Below are positions 33,419 to 43,874 of a stretch of DNA of 64,000 bases, piece by piece (position 1 is the first letter of the stretch; every line of letters begins with the position of its first letter). The DNA lies in contig MSJH02000820.1 of assembly GCA_001931875.2 (NCBI GenBank), positions 62,001 through 126,000 of the forward strand, given 5' to 3'. The stretch comes from Byssochlamys sp. IMV 00236. Its lineage: Eukaryota; Ascomycota; Eurotiomycetes; Eurotiales; Thermoascaceae. The notes beneath the pieces were generated by a model. The model ran no database searches, was not told where the DNA came from, and saw only the letters and a list, made by a program, of their open reading frames with translations. Position numbers and translations under genes: made by a program.

Positions 33419-34252
33419 TCATTTCATGCTGTCCACAAACAGCTTCCGCATTCTCTTCAACAATGCTCCGAAATCGCGGTCTTCGTTGACAATGTCGAGT
33501 TCCCGTTCGACCGCTTCCCTCTCGAGCTTCGGTTTTGTATGGTATATTTCATAGTCTCGGCCGCCTGTCCCCAGTTCAAACCACGCCTCCCTCTCCCAAT
33601 CCTTTTCCAGCAAATGCGTATAAACGATCTTCAACCTATCCTCCCGACCAGCTCCTTCGATTCTGAAACACAGATAATCCTGCCAGAATTCCAATTCCGG
33701 GGCATTCAGTCGCGCTTGTGCGTCCAGCCGATTGGCATGGGCTCTTTGTGCTTCCAGTCTCTGGTTGATAGCCTCCTGAGTCTGCGCAATCTGCTGCTTT
33801 AGACGGTCTCGCTTTGCTAGACGCGCATCACGTTCTGCAGTTATGGAGGCGATCGCGGTATGCATCTCGTTGGCTTCGGCGATTTCCTTTTGCAGTGTCT
33901 GCTTATGCGTCTGGGTCTTCAACTGGAGAATCTCGATATCTCTTTGTTTCATGCGCTGGTCCTCTGTCTGGATGTCAGCTCATGGCCTTTTCTCGTTGCA
34001 ACGCGAGGCTAAGTGGGGTTTACCTTGAAGCTCAGCGAGATTGATGCGAAACTGATTCCGTTCCTCGAGGACTTGCTTCCGGCCTCTTTCAATGAAGGCA
34101 TCGAATTTCACCGTAAACTGCGCCATTCTGCTCCGTAGGTCCTCGAACCCGAAGTTGATGCTCGGTAGGGAGTCTGCCATTGAAGGCGCATCGGCAGATG
34201 CGAGGGGCGGTCGCATGCCGCTCGTCGACATGGACGGATCGAAGGTCGCCAT
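33419..34252 (-). CDS. SPC25: Kinetochore protein Spc25 of the Ndc80 complex
   Basis: With Spc24 it forms the inner globular end of the Ndc80 complex that docks onto the centromere-proximal kinetochore. Minus-strand exons 34252-34024 and 33963-33419 (60 nt intron) encode 257 residues. Residues about 35-150 form a coiled coil (INFGFEDLRSRMAQFTVKFD, EILQLKTQTHKQTLQKEI, IASITAERDARLAKRDRLKQ), followed by the globular domain starting APELEFWQDYLCFRIEG and continuing LKIVYTHLLEKDWEREAWFE. Order and length match fungal Spc25. Divergent from RRN6 with 510 bp between starts. It is the third chromosome-segregation gene of the window. Confidence 0.92.
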
Positions 34253-34762
34253 GACGAGAAGGCCTGATCGAAAGGATCTTTAGACACAGTGATTGTTCTG
34301 ATATGGGTTTATCTGCGCGATAGTAGATAAAGATCACTGTCCTGTCGCTTGCGCAAGGTTGATTGGCGTCAAAAGTCCGAGGATCGCGTCTCGAAGTGTG
34401 GTGGTTGCGGTGCAACGGCGCCAAGAAAACAGAATTCACTAATGATCTTATCAGACTAAAATGAGCTTCCCAGAACTAATCCGACATTCCGATCGTGCGC
34501 TACTTAACGATCGAAAAATAAAAAAGGAATCCAGAACTCGTTCAGCATTGAGCTTGAGGTTTTGGCTGAACCAGTTAAACATCCTTTATCGTTCTAACTA
34601 GCCATTTATAACTAGCTGTGATTTAAATGAGACGGATTCGAGTGTCAGCCCAGTTTAGACTCCGTTCTGCGATATAATCGTGGATAAAGCTCTTTACTAC
34701 TCCTATCGATATGCTTGCCTTGCAAGATACGCGCCATTTACTCAGCAGCAGACAGAGGCCAG
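34253..34762. promoter_or_regulatory. Bidirectional promoter between SPC25 and RRN6
   Basis: The two genes start on opposite strands 510 bp apart. No MCB hexamer is present, unlike the SGO1-DAD2 promoter. A TTGGCGCC block lies near 34415 (minus strand). Confidence 0.45.
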
Positions 34763-37700
34763 ATGGATGAACACCATACCGATTCTCTGCAATATGGGCA
34801 GCTAGGGACTGCGGAGTACGTCCCAGAGTCGCGGTCCTGGAGGTTTCCCCGCGTAATAGGAAGAGGTCAGCAAGTTATTTCCCAGTTCAGAAAGCAGATT
34901 GCTGACATCTACTCAAGCGCCTTGCATTTCTTATACTGGCGTAGCTAGGGAAACATTACCTCCGTCCATCGATGCCATACCCGTCAACTCTTTCGATGGA
35001 AATCAGGTGGCCTCTCTGTCAGAAGTGCATCCGCATCTTGCTGCCATATCTTCTCTTGGCCGAGCAGAAACGTTATCTCGCACTGTTATAACCGCTACAG
35101 ATGCATGTGACCCTGGCGTCTCCAATGTTTTCGCCTTAGGAAATGCAGTCGACGTGGAAAATGATCCTTCTGGAACTCGAGCAGTACCGATTGCCGTAGC
35201 TGTAACGGGCCGATGCGGAGATTCGATATCGCTTTTCAGAATTGAAGACGAAGTGGCTGAATGGCGACAGGAGAGACTCTACAAAGCGCGAGTTCCATCA
35301 GTTGGAACTGCAGAATCAACTACCTGGGTAGGCTCTGGAACTCCCGTCCGTCAAATATGCTTCGCACAAACGACAGAAGCCAAGGCGACCTGGATGGCTG
35401 CTCGTCTTTCAGTGTCAACAACGATCTTCAGGCCTCTGTATCATCGCGTTCCTGTCGCTGTCGCCAGAGAGTCGTATTTTGATCCCGAGACTCTGCCGTC
35501 TGTTCGGAATTCACGTCTTAATGCAAATCCTCTGGTTGATATTCCTTGTTACCGAACGGGGGGGTATCCTCATGCTGATGTGACGTTCAATCCTTGGTAT
35601 CAGAAGCAACTAGCTATCGTGGATGTACGCGGAAACTGGAGTATATGGAACATTTCCGGAAGAAACAGACGCAGTAAGGGCAACTGGCTTGCAGACTGTG
35701 TCAAGTCAGGTACCCTACCCTCTGTGGACCGCGCATTGAACGGTTTCGGTGAGGGGCAACCACGTTATGATGGATGGGCTTCTGTGCAATGGGCCGCAGA
35801 TGTCAATCATCTGATCGTGTGCGATCGTCGTTGTATCTTTCTCTACCAACTTGCGCATATCTCGGGTGCTGCACGTCCGATCGATTTAGGGCTGAAACGA
35901 GAAACTGAATGGATCCTCGACTTGAAACGCAGTCCATCGAAGCCGTCTCTAATCTTCATTCTAACAACGTCCCGGATCTTCTGCCTCGATATTATCTCTA
36001 GTGGCGCCCTATTCGATGGAGAAGAAGGGACTCCGCTCTCTCCCCAGCTGTCATGGCGTCATTTTCGAGACACGGAGGATATCACTCTACGACTCGCTCC
36101 TACTCAGATCGGAAATGGTATGACACTCCTTTTATGAGGGACTTGATTTGCCAGCTGACCTTTGCTAGATTTGTATGTCATGCTCTATTCTCGTTTAAAC
36201 AATCTAGTACAAGCATTTCACCTTTCTTTGTCGACCGAGGAAGGAGGCCAGCTCTCTTTCATGTCCGACCCTTTTATAATGCGAATGCCCGCTCAGGATG
36301 TTTCAAGTGAACCTGGAAATCGTGATTCTTGTGCAAGGATTGCAACTATGATCTTCAGAGAAGTGGAGCATGGACCGCCTCCCGGGCAGAAGGATTTCTA
36401 TGAGCCAAATCTCAGGCTAGGGAAGCTCTTCATGCTAGATTCTCGTTCTGCTCTCCATGAGTCGCTCTACATGGGTTCTATGGATAATGAAAACATCGGT
36501 TACACGGACTACACGCAAGAGATATCTCCTGGGGGCGACATCTTGTTAAGAAAGCGAGCTATAGGAACACGTCCTAGTCGCGCAAGTGCTCATGCGGACG
36601 CTGATTTTGTCGTCGATGATATGGATGAGTCTGTATTGCGCATGTCAATACAACCTCTTGGTTTGCACTCGTCTTCTGCTATGGGTTCTACAGCTCCTCA
36701 ATGGACCGTGGATTACTCTGCTGTCTACGCTGCTGTATTCGGAAAGCAAGCATATGTGGGGAGATCCAATGTTGACCCGCTCTCGGAAAGAGCATTTGGA
36801 GAATGCCTGGCGGATTTGCGTCATCGAATCTCTAGCTCTCCATTCAGTGAATCACCCACGGCGGAGACATTGTAAGTTAGATCTGGCCCGATATATAGAT
36901 AGTACTAACAGGCATAGACTCGAAGTTGCCCGTTGTCTACCGTTTCTGGATGACATTGACGAGAACGCTAAAGATTTCCAGCGCCTCAAGATGGCAATCC
37001 TCGAAGAAACGGATGGTCCTAACAGGCCGCGCTTTCTTCCGACCAGCCTCTCGTCTCTATTGATCGGGGACAAAGAAGGCGAGAAAGAAGCATCTATGGC
37101 ACTGGATGTGGTTGAAATATACAACGTTCTGGTCCGCAAATGGCTCTCCATGCTGCCACTCCGCATACCTGGGCGGACCAGAGTTGCAAAGGACAGAATA
37201 ATCAGAGGAGTGGCAGGAGAACTTTCCTTGGCAGGAGTCAATCTGCTTAGGAACGTCGAAACTCCTGCAGTCGACAATGACGCGATGACCATGAGCAGTC
37301 CAGAAAAGAATGAATTCCCTGTCCGGACCGACTTCTCCGCGGAGTCCCAGGGTCCAGCGACCATACGATCCTCACCTCCGCCTCTCCCTTCTACTTACGG
37401 AACGTATGGGTCGGAGAGAACTATGCGCGATGCAGCTCACCCAGCACGGAAGTCCGACCAAACGCCATTGTTTGCCAGGTTGTCGTCTTTAACTAGCCTT
37501 GAAGAGTCTAGAACTCCACCAAAAAACGTCGCTGAGATGCTCTCACACTGGTCTGTAGGATCAGACCCAGCCACTTATGACTGGCAGCGAACAGTTCAAG
37601 AACTGGAAAACGAAGATCTCCGTATACGGGAGAAGTCTACCACTCCCAGGCGCAGAAGCCGGAAACGAGCACCACAGAGTCTGAGCCAGGGTACGCCCAC

Positions 37701-37905
37701 GACTATCCCAGTACTACCAACAGTGCCTGTTGTCAGGCAATGGGGTAGTCAACCGCAGGACGCGCCTCCAGCGGTACAAAGCAGCCAGGTTACAGATGAG
37801 CATCTGCCCATGACACAGATTGAACGGGGTCTCTTCGGTGGACGGGAGGCAGCACCGAGAAAGAGTATTGGCAAGGCGAGGAAGAAGCGAGCAGCTGGGT
37901 TTTGA
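34763..37905 (+). CDS. RRN6: RNA polymerase I initiation factor Rrn6-like
   Basis: Subunit of the core factor that recruits RNA polymerase I to the rDNA promoter. Exons 34763-34865, 34918-36117, 36169-36871 and 36918-37905 encode about 997 residues. The start MDEHHTDSLQYGQLGTAEYV, a beta-propeller-like N-terminal half (DVTFNPWYQKQLAIVDVRGN, WSIWNISGRNRR), the middle LYVMLYSRLNNLVQAF and FLDDIDENAK, and the end MTQIERGLFGG..KKRAAGF fit fungal Rrn6. The C-terminal third is disordered and Ser/Pro/Arg-rich. Intron 3 has two acceptors six bases apart (36911 and 36917), both in frame, giving TLHRLEVAR or TLLEVAR. The first donor is gtcagc. The family diverges quickly, so the name rests on the ends and overall layout. 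Confidence 0.8.
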
Positions 37906-38174
37906 TCGAATATAAAGAATTACCGTGCATTTCGAACATGCTTGTGATAGCATCCAACTGAATACCCGGCAATTCGAACCATGAAACGGAGGACAAAGAA
38001 TACAGTTAATAATGTAGCAGTATTAGTGATGAGCTTTAGATCACGGAAGCAAAGATTCCTACTCTCTGCTGAGTACCATCACACCTAGAAATAGAGGATA
38101 AATGCATTCTGCTTCAGAGACCACTTGAACCTTTCTACATCAATGGCTATAGATAGCTGAAGTGTTATAACCTA

Positions 38175-39940
38175 GGGATGGTTTCTCATTCACCGTGCTC
38201 ATCTTCACCAAGCTTTAAAGGACACGGCATGTGCGGCAGGCCAAAGGACGGCCTGTGATGCTTCACACGTCAAGCAAAGTGTCTAAGGTCGATCCTCACA
38301 CCGCCACTGTCGTGCTGGGAGATGGCGGGGTATTTCAGGGTGACATAGTTCTAGGTGCTGATGGTGTTCACTCCGTGGCACGTTGCCACGTCTCTGGGAG
38401 CGAAATCCAACTGTTCAGCTCGGGCAAGAACGCTTTTCGCTTCATGGTATCTCGGAAAGAGACTCTGGATGATCCTGAAACAGCTGAGTTGGCGAAGGAG
38501 CTAGGAACAGTCGACATGTGGCACAGTACTGGTCGTAAAGTGGTTATCTATCCTTGCGTGAATAACGAGATGTTGAACTTTGTCTGCATCCATCCAGATA
38601 GCCTCATAAACATCGGCGTATCCCAGGGCTGGGATTAGGGCATTGGGAAAAGCACATTACTCGACGTCTATAAGGATTTTGAGCCGCGTGTCCAAAAATT
38701 GTTGAAAAAAGCAGACCCGGAGACACTGAAGATCTGGCCATTGCTTGACATGAAGACTCTTTCCAGTTGGGTTAATGACCGTCTAGCACTTCTAGGCGAT
38801 GCTGCCCATCCCTTCCTGCCATACCGAGGATCTGGTGGTGCTATGGCTATTGAGGATGGCTTCTCATTGGCCGTGATGTGAAGCGCGAGGAGGTTCCAGG
38901 ACGATTGAAGTTGTATGAAAAAGCCCGTCACGAGCGTGCCACAACTATCCAAGAATATACTCGGCGGTCTGGGAGGGAGACACTACCCATTGAAGAAAGT
39001 ATGCGTTATTTGAACGAGAGTGGCTGTTTCTAAACACTGGCTAATTCTTATGTAGCCATGAGGATCGTGTGCGATATTCACGACCATTCGACCCAACTCC
39101 TGCGCCAGCATAATTGGTCTAAAAACACTAGCGTTTACTATCGCCAGCCTGTTGTCTTTGGCCCTCAAGACTTCCAAGGCAACAGTCGAAAGGCAATGTT
39201 GACTAGCGCGACATTCTGCACAGCTTCTATCCGGTTCAAAACTAGAACCTGCTACCCACTGCTTCTTACAGCTTCTCGGGACCAGGAAGTGTAGCCTACG
39301 CTACAGTTTCTCAGACTACACTAGGTGGATTAGACTGGCTAGCCGGTGGAGGCTACAACCACATGGGCCTTTATATCCATGCCAGTATAAAGGAGCTGAT
39401 GGCAAAATCACCGAAGGCTCATATCTGCCTGTTTTGTTTGAGGACCTTGCGGACCCCATCATATCCGGGCGTGAAGAACTTGGATTCCCCAAACTTTTCA
39501 GCGCCATAGACGCCCAAAGGCGCAGAGATTCATATCATGTCACGATGAGTTGGCGAGGAGCGGTTTGGGGCAGGATGAGCTTGACAGGATTTCAAGAAGA
39601 ATCGCCTGACGTGCAATCTGCGTCTGGTCCCGGAATTCTAGTGCACCGATATATGCCAGCCGTTGGAAAGGAGCTCAAAGGTACCTCTGATGCTGAATAC
39701 CCTGTTCTCGTCGATAATTCCGAGGACGCCAAGGCTGTTCCATCTGGGATCAAGCGTGTTCTCAACGCTGGACATGGAACGGTACAGATTGATGAGTTGG
39801 ACTGGAACAAACTCCCCACCTTACATCACATTATCTCACGTCTTGCTGAAATTCCGGTGTATGAGGTGGTGGAGGCTAAAGTAGTAGAAGGGGAAGGCGT
39901 GCCGGATGTTTCATCGGCACGGAGGATTCAACATCTGTGA
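38175..39940 (+). pseudogene. Broken FAD monooxygenase-acetoacetate decarboxylase fusion gene
   Basis: Remnant of a salicylate-hydroxylase-like flavin monooxygenase joined to an acetoacetate-decarboxylase-like domain. Readable order: HLHQALKDTA (about 38190-38230), VMLHTSSKVSKVDP, GDIVLGADGVHS, an in-frame TAG at 38636, VYKDFEPRVQKLLKKADPE, LALLGDAAHPFLPYRGSGGA (about 38785-38845), then TGA and a frameshift at about 38878, YEKARHERATTIQEYTR, a likely intron near 39000-39055, HDHSTQLLRQHNWSKN, ATFCTASIRFKT. After a frameshift near 39245 come NLLPTASYSFSGPG and WLAGGGYNHMGLYIH; after another near 39390 GADGKITEGSYLPVLFEDL and GREELGFPKLF run to 39940. The FAD-binding GxGxxG N-terminus is missing. 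With this many breaks it should make no full protein. Confidence 0.8.
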
Positions 39941-40176
39941 TGTTGAATCTAGTATATGCTGGAGTAGGCAGAGCACTGAAGTCATTGGGTCTATGGATGT
40001 AAATAGGGTATTATTATTATTAATCCGTAATCCATACTCCGTACTTAATCTCCCCATGCCGCATCTAACACGCGTCTCCCTACAGATCTGCTTCCTTCTT
40101 GCATTTGGTCTCGCCGCTCTTGACAAAGATTCCCTCTAGGGTTGCCTCGAATATATTATTGCGCCACATCCTCGCC

Positions 40177-41354
40177 ATGGGGCTAGTTAAGAAGTCGAAA
40201 GCTGCGAGATTCAATGCGCATACCTTGAAGCTGTTGCAAGCCGCTGTCAAGCAGGACCCGGAGGTTGACTTGACCACAAAGCTACCTACGAGGTACTCTG
40301 ATCGTCTGGATTCCATGCGTAACAGTGAGCGGCCGGATCATGGCATGCCTCCCACCCTTTCTATTTTACAAGAAATTTTCTTAACGTTTTGGGTTTAAAC
40401 ATAGACGCTCCTGTACCTCACGAGGAGGAAGATATAAGGGCGTCCCTTCGCGCATCTGATTCTGTAGAGACCATTTTTCCGTTATCGGAGAGGACCCTCA
40501 GCCTAATAAGAGACCAATCGCGTGGTCTTCAGCTTCTTCCAGACAGTTTTCCGCAGCAGCTGGTTTACATGATACAAGAGAGTGATATTCTTTGGAGTGG
40601 CCCGTTTCCCCGTCAGAAGATGGTCTTCAAGTGTAACAGCTACATAGTCTTGAAGGCTGTTCGGGATATGACCGACTATACTGAATATACAACTTTACAA
40701 TATCTCCAACAACACAAGTCAAATATACCAGTACCTGAGCCGCTAGGCTTGCTACGAATGAACGGAATATCATTGATGTTCATGAGCTACTTGCACGGCG
40801 ACACTTTGACTGCCCAATGGGCGATGTTGAACCCAGCTCAAAAGACGTCAGTGAAAGAGCAACTGAATCAAATTTTGCTGGATTTGAGGTCTTTACCATT
40901 TCCTCCTGGAAGACCTCTTGGAGGGGTTGGAGGTGAAGGCTGCAAAGATGTGAGGAGACATCTTCGCCGGAACGACCGACCAGTGATGAATGTTGATGAT
41001 TTTGAAGACTTCCTTTTCAGCAGCCCTAGGTCCGGTGGGCATGTTTTTGTGGAGTTGCTTCGCGGGATTTCTCCATCGCCTTCGTCATCTAAAATCGTTT
41101 TCACTCATGGAGATATCCGCCCTGACAATATTGTTGTGGAAGTGAAGGATGGCGGTGATTGCATTATCACTGGGATCATTGACTGGGAATACAGTGGTTT
41201 CTATCCTGACTACTACGAGGCCATCAAGTGCACGAATTGCTTATCACCATATGAAGAGAATGACTGGTTTTTGTTTCTGCCTGGCTGTGTCTCACTGGAA
41301 AGATATCCCCACTGGTGGCTCCTCGACAGAGTCCGAGAATCTAGAGTGATATAA
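40177..41354 (+). CDS. APH-fold phosphotransferase (aminoglycoside phosphotransferase family)
   Basis: Small-molecule kinase fold; the substrate is unknown, and fungal members are common near secondary-metabolism genes. Exons 40177-40324 and 40405-41354 encode 365 residues. Visible: LKAVRDMTDYTEYTTLQYL (ATP-binding lobe), VPEPLG, ISLMFMSYLHGDTL, the catalytic loop FTHGDIRPDNIVVE (HGDxxxxN) and the metal-binding IIDWEYSGFYPDYYE, then a Trp-rich end (HWWLLDRVRE). All key residues are present, so the gene looks intact although its neighbours on both sides are broken. Exon 1 (MGLVKKSKAARFNAHTLKLL) is joined by an 80 nt GT-AG intron. The aminoglycoside name is a family label only. Confidence 0.85.
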
Positions 41355-41451
41355 GCGCTGCAAATACCTGTCGCATTACAAACATTCTAGACACCTTCAA
41401 ACCATAGGCCCTCTCTTCTTCTTTAGCTCCTTCCTCGCCTCACGATAGTCC

Positions 41452-41886
41452 CTGCAGTCTCGTCAGGCAACTTGGCATGCAGGTCGGGTGTTACGCATCG
41501 CCAAGTCTATGACCCGAGGTTCTCTGACTAACTTCTGCGCGACTTGTCTTTATTTCGCAGCCCTTGCTCTGTGGACGTATGGTACTGCTTTTACCCCGGG
41601 ATCCTCAGCTCAGAGGGCATCGAATTTTGTTGGACAACAGGGCATATTCCTCTTAGACAGTGAAGTCAACAACGTCGCGCTACATCGATTCGTCGTCTCC
41701 GGACAAGGAATTCCGGCTCTTTCCTCTGCAGACTACCCAGTGTGTCTAGAAGATAGGGCCGCAGTGATGCGTATCTTCCAACAAGTTTTGCGGTCAAATC
41801 ATTTTGACAACACGGTCCCTCAACAACTATACATTCTGCATCATGCCTTTTCGGCACTAGGGAGTTTTGGCATGACAAACTGTTGA
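41452..41886 (+). pseudogene. C-terminal relic of a fungal transcription factor
   Basis: An open stretch reads WHAGRVLRIAKSMTRG, NFCATCLYFAALALWTYGTA and, near the end, DRAAVMRIFQQVLRSNHFD, resembling the C-terminal end of fungal-specific transcription factors with C2H2 or Zn2Cys6 fingers. The DNA-binding region and most of the regulatory domain are absent: upstream sequence belongs to the phosphotransferase 3' side. It therefore looks 5'-truncated, like the monooxygenase relic 3 kb upstream. It may be the former regulator of a lost cluster. A short functional protein cannot be excluded. Confidence 0.45.
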
Positions 41887-42775
41887 CTTGGATCGTCGGA
41901 GGTGCTAAAAGGGAATTTAGTAGAGCAGTTTGGTAAATTTACTCAGATGGTTCTATATGGAGACATTACATTCTTCACACAATAACCCAACTACATTCCT
42001 ACAGAAGACAACGTAAGCAGCTAATGCTGAGACCCGAGCATAAACCGCATAAACCCCTCATAGTTAGTTAGTTAGTTAACCTCTCAATATTAATAATGGG
42101 CTACATAAACGGCTTTGATTATCGATCTGATACCCTAGTAAGAGGGGGGGGGGGGGGAAAAAAAAAAAAAAAAANNNNNNNNNNNNNNNNNNNNGGGGGG
42201 GGGAAATAAAAATAACTAATCCAACAAAATCCGCCACAGGAGTAAATTCACTTAAGAGTTAGTAGTTAACTCCTCATGCCGATACAGGCACCAAATCCCT
42301 AATAATAATCAATCGTGGAGCGCGCGATTTTCGCGCCCGCTGCGGGGAGGATCACCAATGGCATCATCAAGCACAGTTGAAACGCCAGCGGTGTCGCAAC
42401 TCGGTTTCGGAAGGGAAGAAAAAGGACAGAAAACAAAAGAGAGTAGATTAATTAACTAACTACTATATAAAGAACCTACCCCTGGGGAGGAACTACCATA
42501 TTCGATGTCTTGTTGTTATAGGTATTTATCATTGTGTACTTATCTAGCCCCTCATTCTTCTTCTGCGGGTCCGTTCTCGTTCTTGTCTCGCGAAGAATAA
42601 TAATAAGTAAGCAACGAACGAACGAACAAACGAACCTCACCTCTTCTGTGACATTAATAATATCACTGCGCCTCTCGTCTCTTCCGCAACTTAATTCCTC
42701 TACGAGTTCCAAGAACCGATTCACCGCATCCTCTTTTGAGAGTCCATAGAAACAAATATCAGTCATATCCCAACC
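41887..42775. other. Intergenic region with assembly gap, upstream of ATX1
   Basis: Contains a TAGTTAGTTAGTTAGTTA tract (42061-42078), then G14, A17, twenty N and G9. The rest is AT-rich and forms the ATX1 promoter and C/T-rich leader. No gene seen. Confidence 0.6.
42144..42203. other. Assembly gap (20 N) bounded by homopolymers
   Basis: G14 (42144-42157), A17 (42158-42174), twenty N (42175-42194) and G9 (42195-42203). The true length and sequence are unknown; the homopolymers probably stopped assembly. Confidence 0.98.
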
Positions 42776-43147
42776 ATGTCGGAACATCAATACAAGTTCA
42801 ACGTCTCGATGAGCTGCGGCGGCTGCTCGGGTGCTGTCGAGAGAGTCCTTAAGAAGTTGGACGGTGAGTGATAATATGATGCTTCTGCCTTCCTTCTCTC
42901 TCTCTCTCTCTCTCTCTCTCATCTCTCCCTCGCCCTCGCCCTCGCCCTCTCTGGTTCTGGTTCAGCTGCTGACGTCTGGATTTCCTTACTTGCAGGCGTC
43001 AAGTCCTTCGATGTTAGCCTGGAGAACCAGTCTGCTACCGTTATCACTGAACCCACGGTGTCCTATGACACTGTCTTAGCTTCGATCAAGAAGACTGGAA
43101 AGACTGTCAACAGCGGGGAAGCTGATGGTCAGCCTCAGAGTGTTTGA
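42776..43147 (+). CDS. ATX1: Copper metallochaperone Atx1
   Basis: Cytosolic chaperone that hands Cu(I) to the Golgi P-type ATPase Ccc2 for loading of secreted copper enzymes. Exons 42776-42863 and 42996-43147 give 79 residues, the usual size. The metal site MSCGGC (residues 12-17, MxCxxC) sits in the first loop of the HMA ferredoxin-like fold, followed by AVERVLKKLDGVKSFDVSLE and TVSYDTVLASIKKTGKTV, where the last Lys cluster is typical of the chaperones. The 132 nt intron contains a CT repeat and a CGCCCT triplet repeat. Next gene is convergent. Confidence 0.95.
42895..42948. repeat. CT microsatellite and (CGCCCT)3 in the ATX1 intron
   Basis: (CT)n at 42895-42920, then three CGCCCT units at 42931-42948. 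This makes the ATX1 intron longer than most in the window. Confidence 0.9.
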
Positions 43148-43874
43148 AGAGACGTCGGTCTCACATCTCTCGTCTGGAGAGAAGGGAATATAGATACTGG
43201 TGATATGTTAGGCCTTCCACTGAGGCTACGGATACAGGATGGAAAGATCGCGATGGTGCCCTGCTGCTTTGTCAGGCTAGGTGTGGACGCTACGACCCGT
43301 AATGAGCTGCACTCTTGATTACATGCTTTGAAGTCCAGAAATTGCACGCAGATTCATCTAGAACTGCAGCATTTTATAGTTTTTACCTCTAGAACAGGAA
43401 TCGAATTCGTCGAAGATGACTCGTCTATCAATACTCGTGTCTACGGGCAGACACTGCCGGGAGGTTATGGTCATGCTTGTTGTCGGTAGTGATTATGTCC
43501 GTTGGCCAAAAGGTCCCAAGGCAGGGTCTCTGCAAAACAAAGATTCGACATGGTATCAAGCATGCAGCAGGGTATCTATCATTCGAGTAAACCTCCCACA
43601 AAAAAGAAAACAGAAGTTCAGCAGCCCGCTCCCAAATGCAATACTCCAAGTTTGTATGATACGTCGGATCCCTACCGCTGACATTTTGCAGTAGTATAAG
43701 GGAACGATCGAGGCCTTAGACCAGTCGTAAAAATAACACCTTTCCTCTATAGGTAGCTAAGAATAACGTGGGTCGACTCGTTCAAGGTAGACTGCCTGTG
43801 GTTGTTGTGCCGTTCGAAATGAGCGTTGTCGCAGGGGGACGTGTCTAGAGCAACTTGTCCAGTCAGATCATCCT
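43148..43874. other. Convergent intergenic region between ATX1 and the DUF2293 gene
   Basis: No gene recognised; holds 3' UTR sequence from both neighbours. Confidence 0.5.

Noticed and set aside
39434..39940. Acetoacetate decarboxylase as a separate intact gene
   Set aside because: The frame opens in the middle of the domain; the upstream half of the same domain is in another frame, so it is part of the broken fusion.
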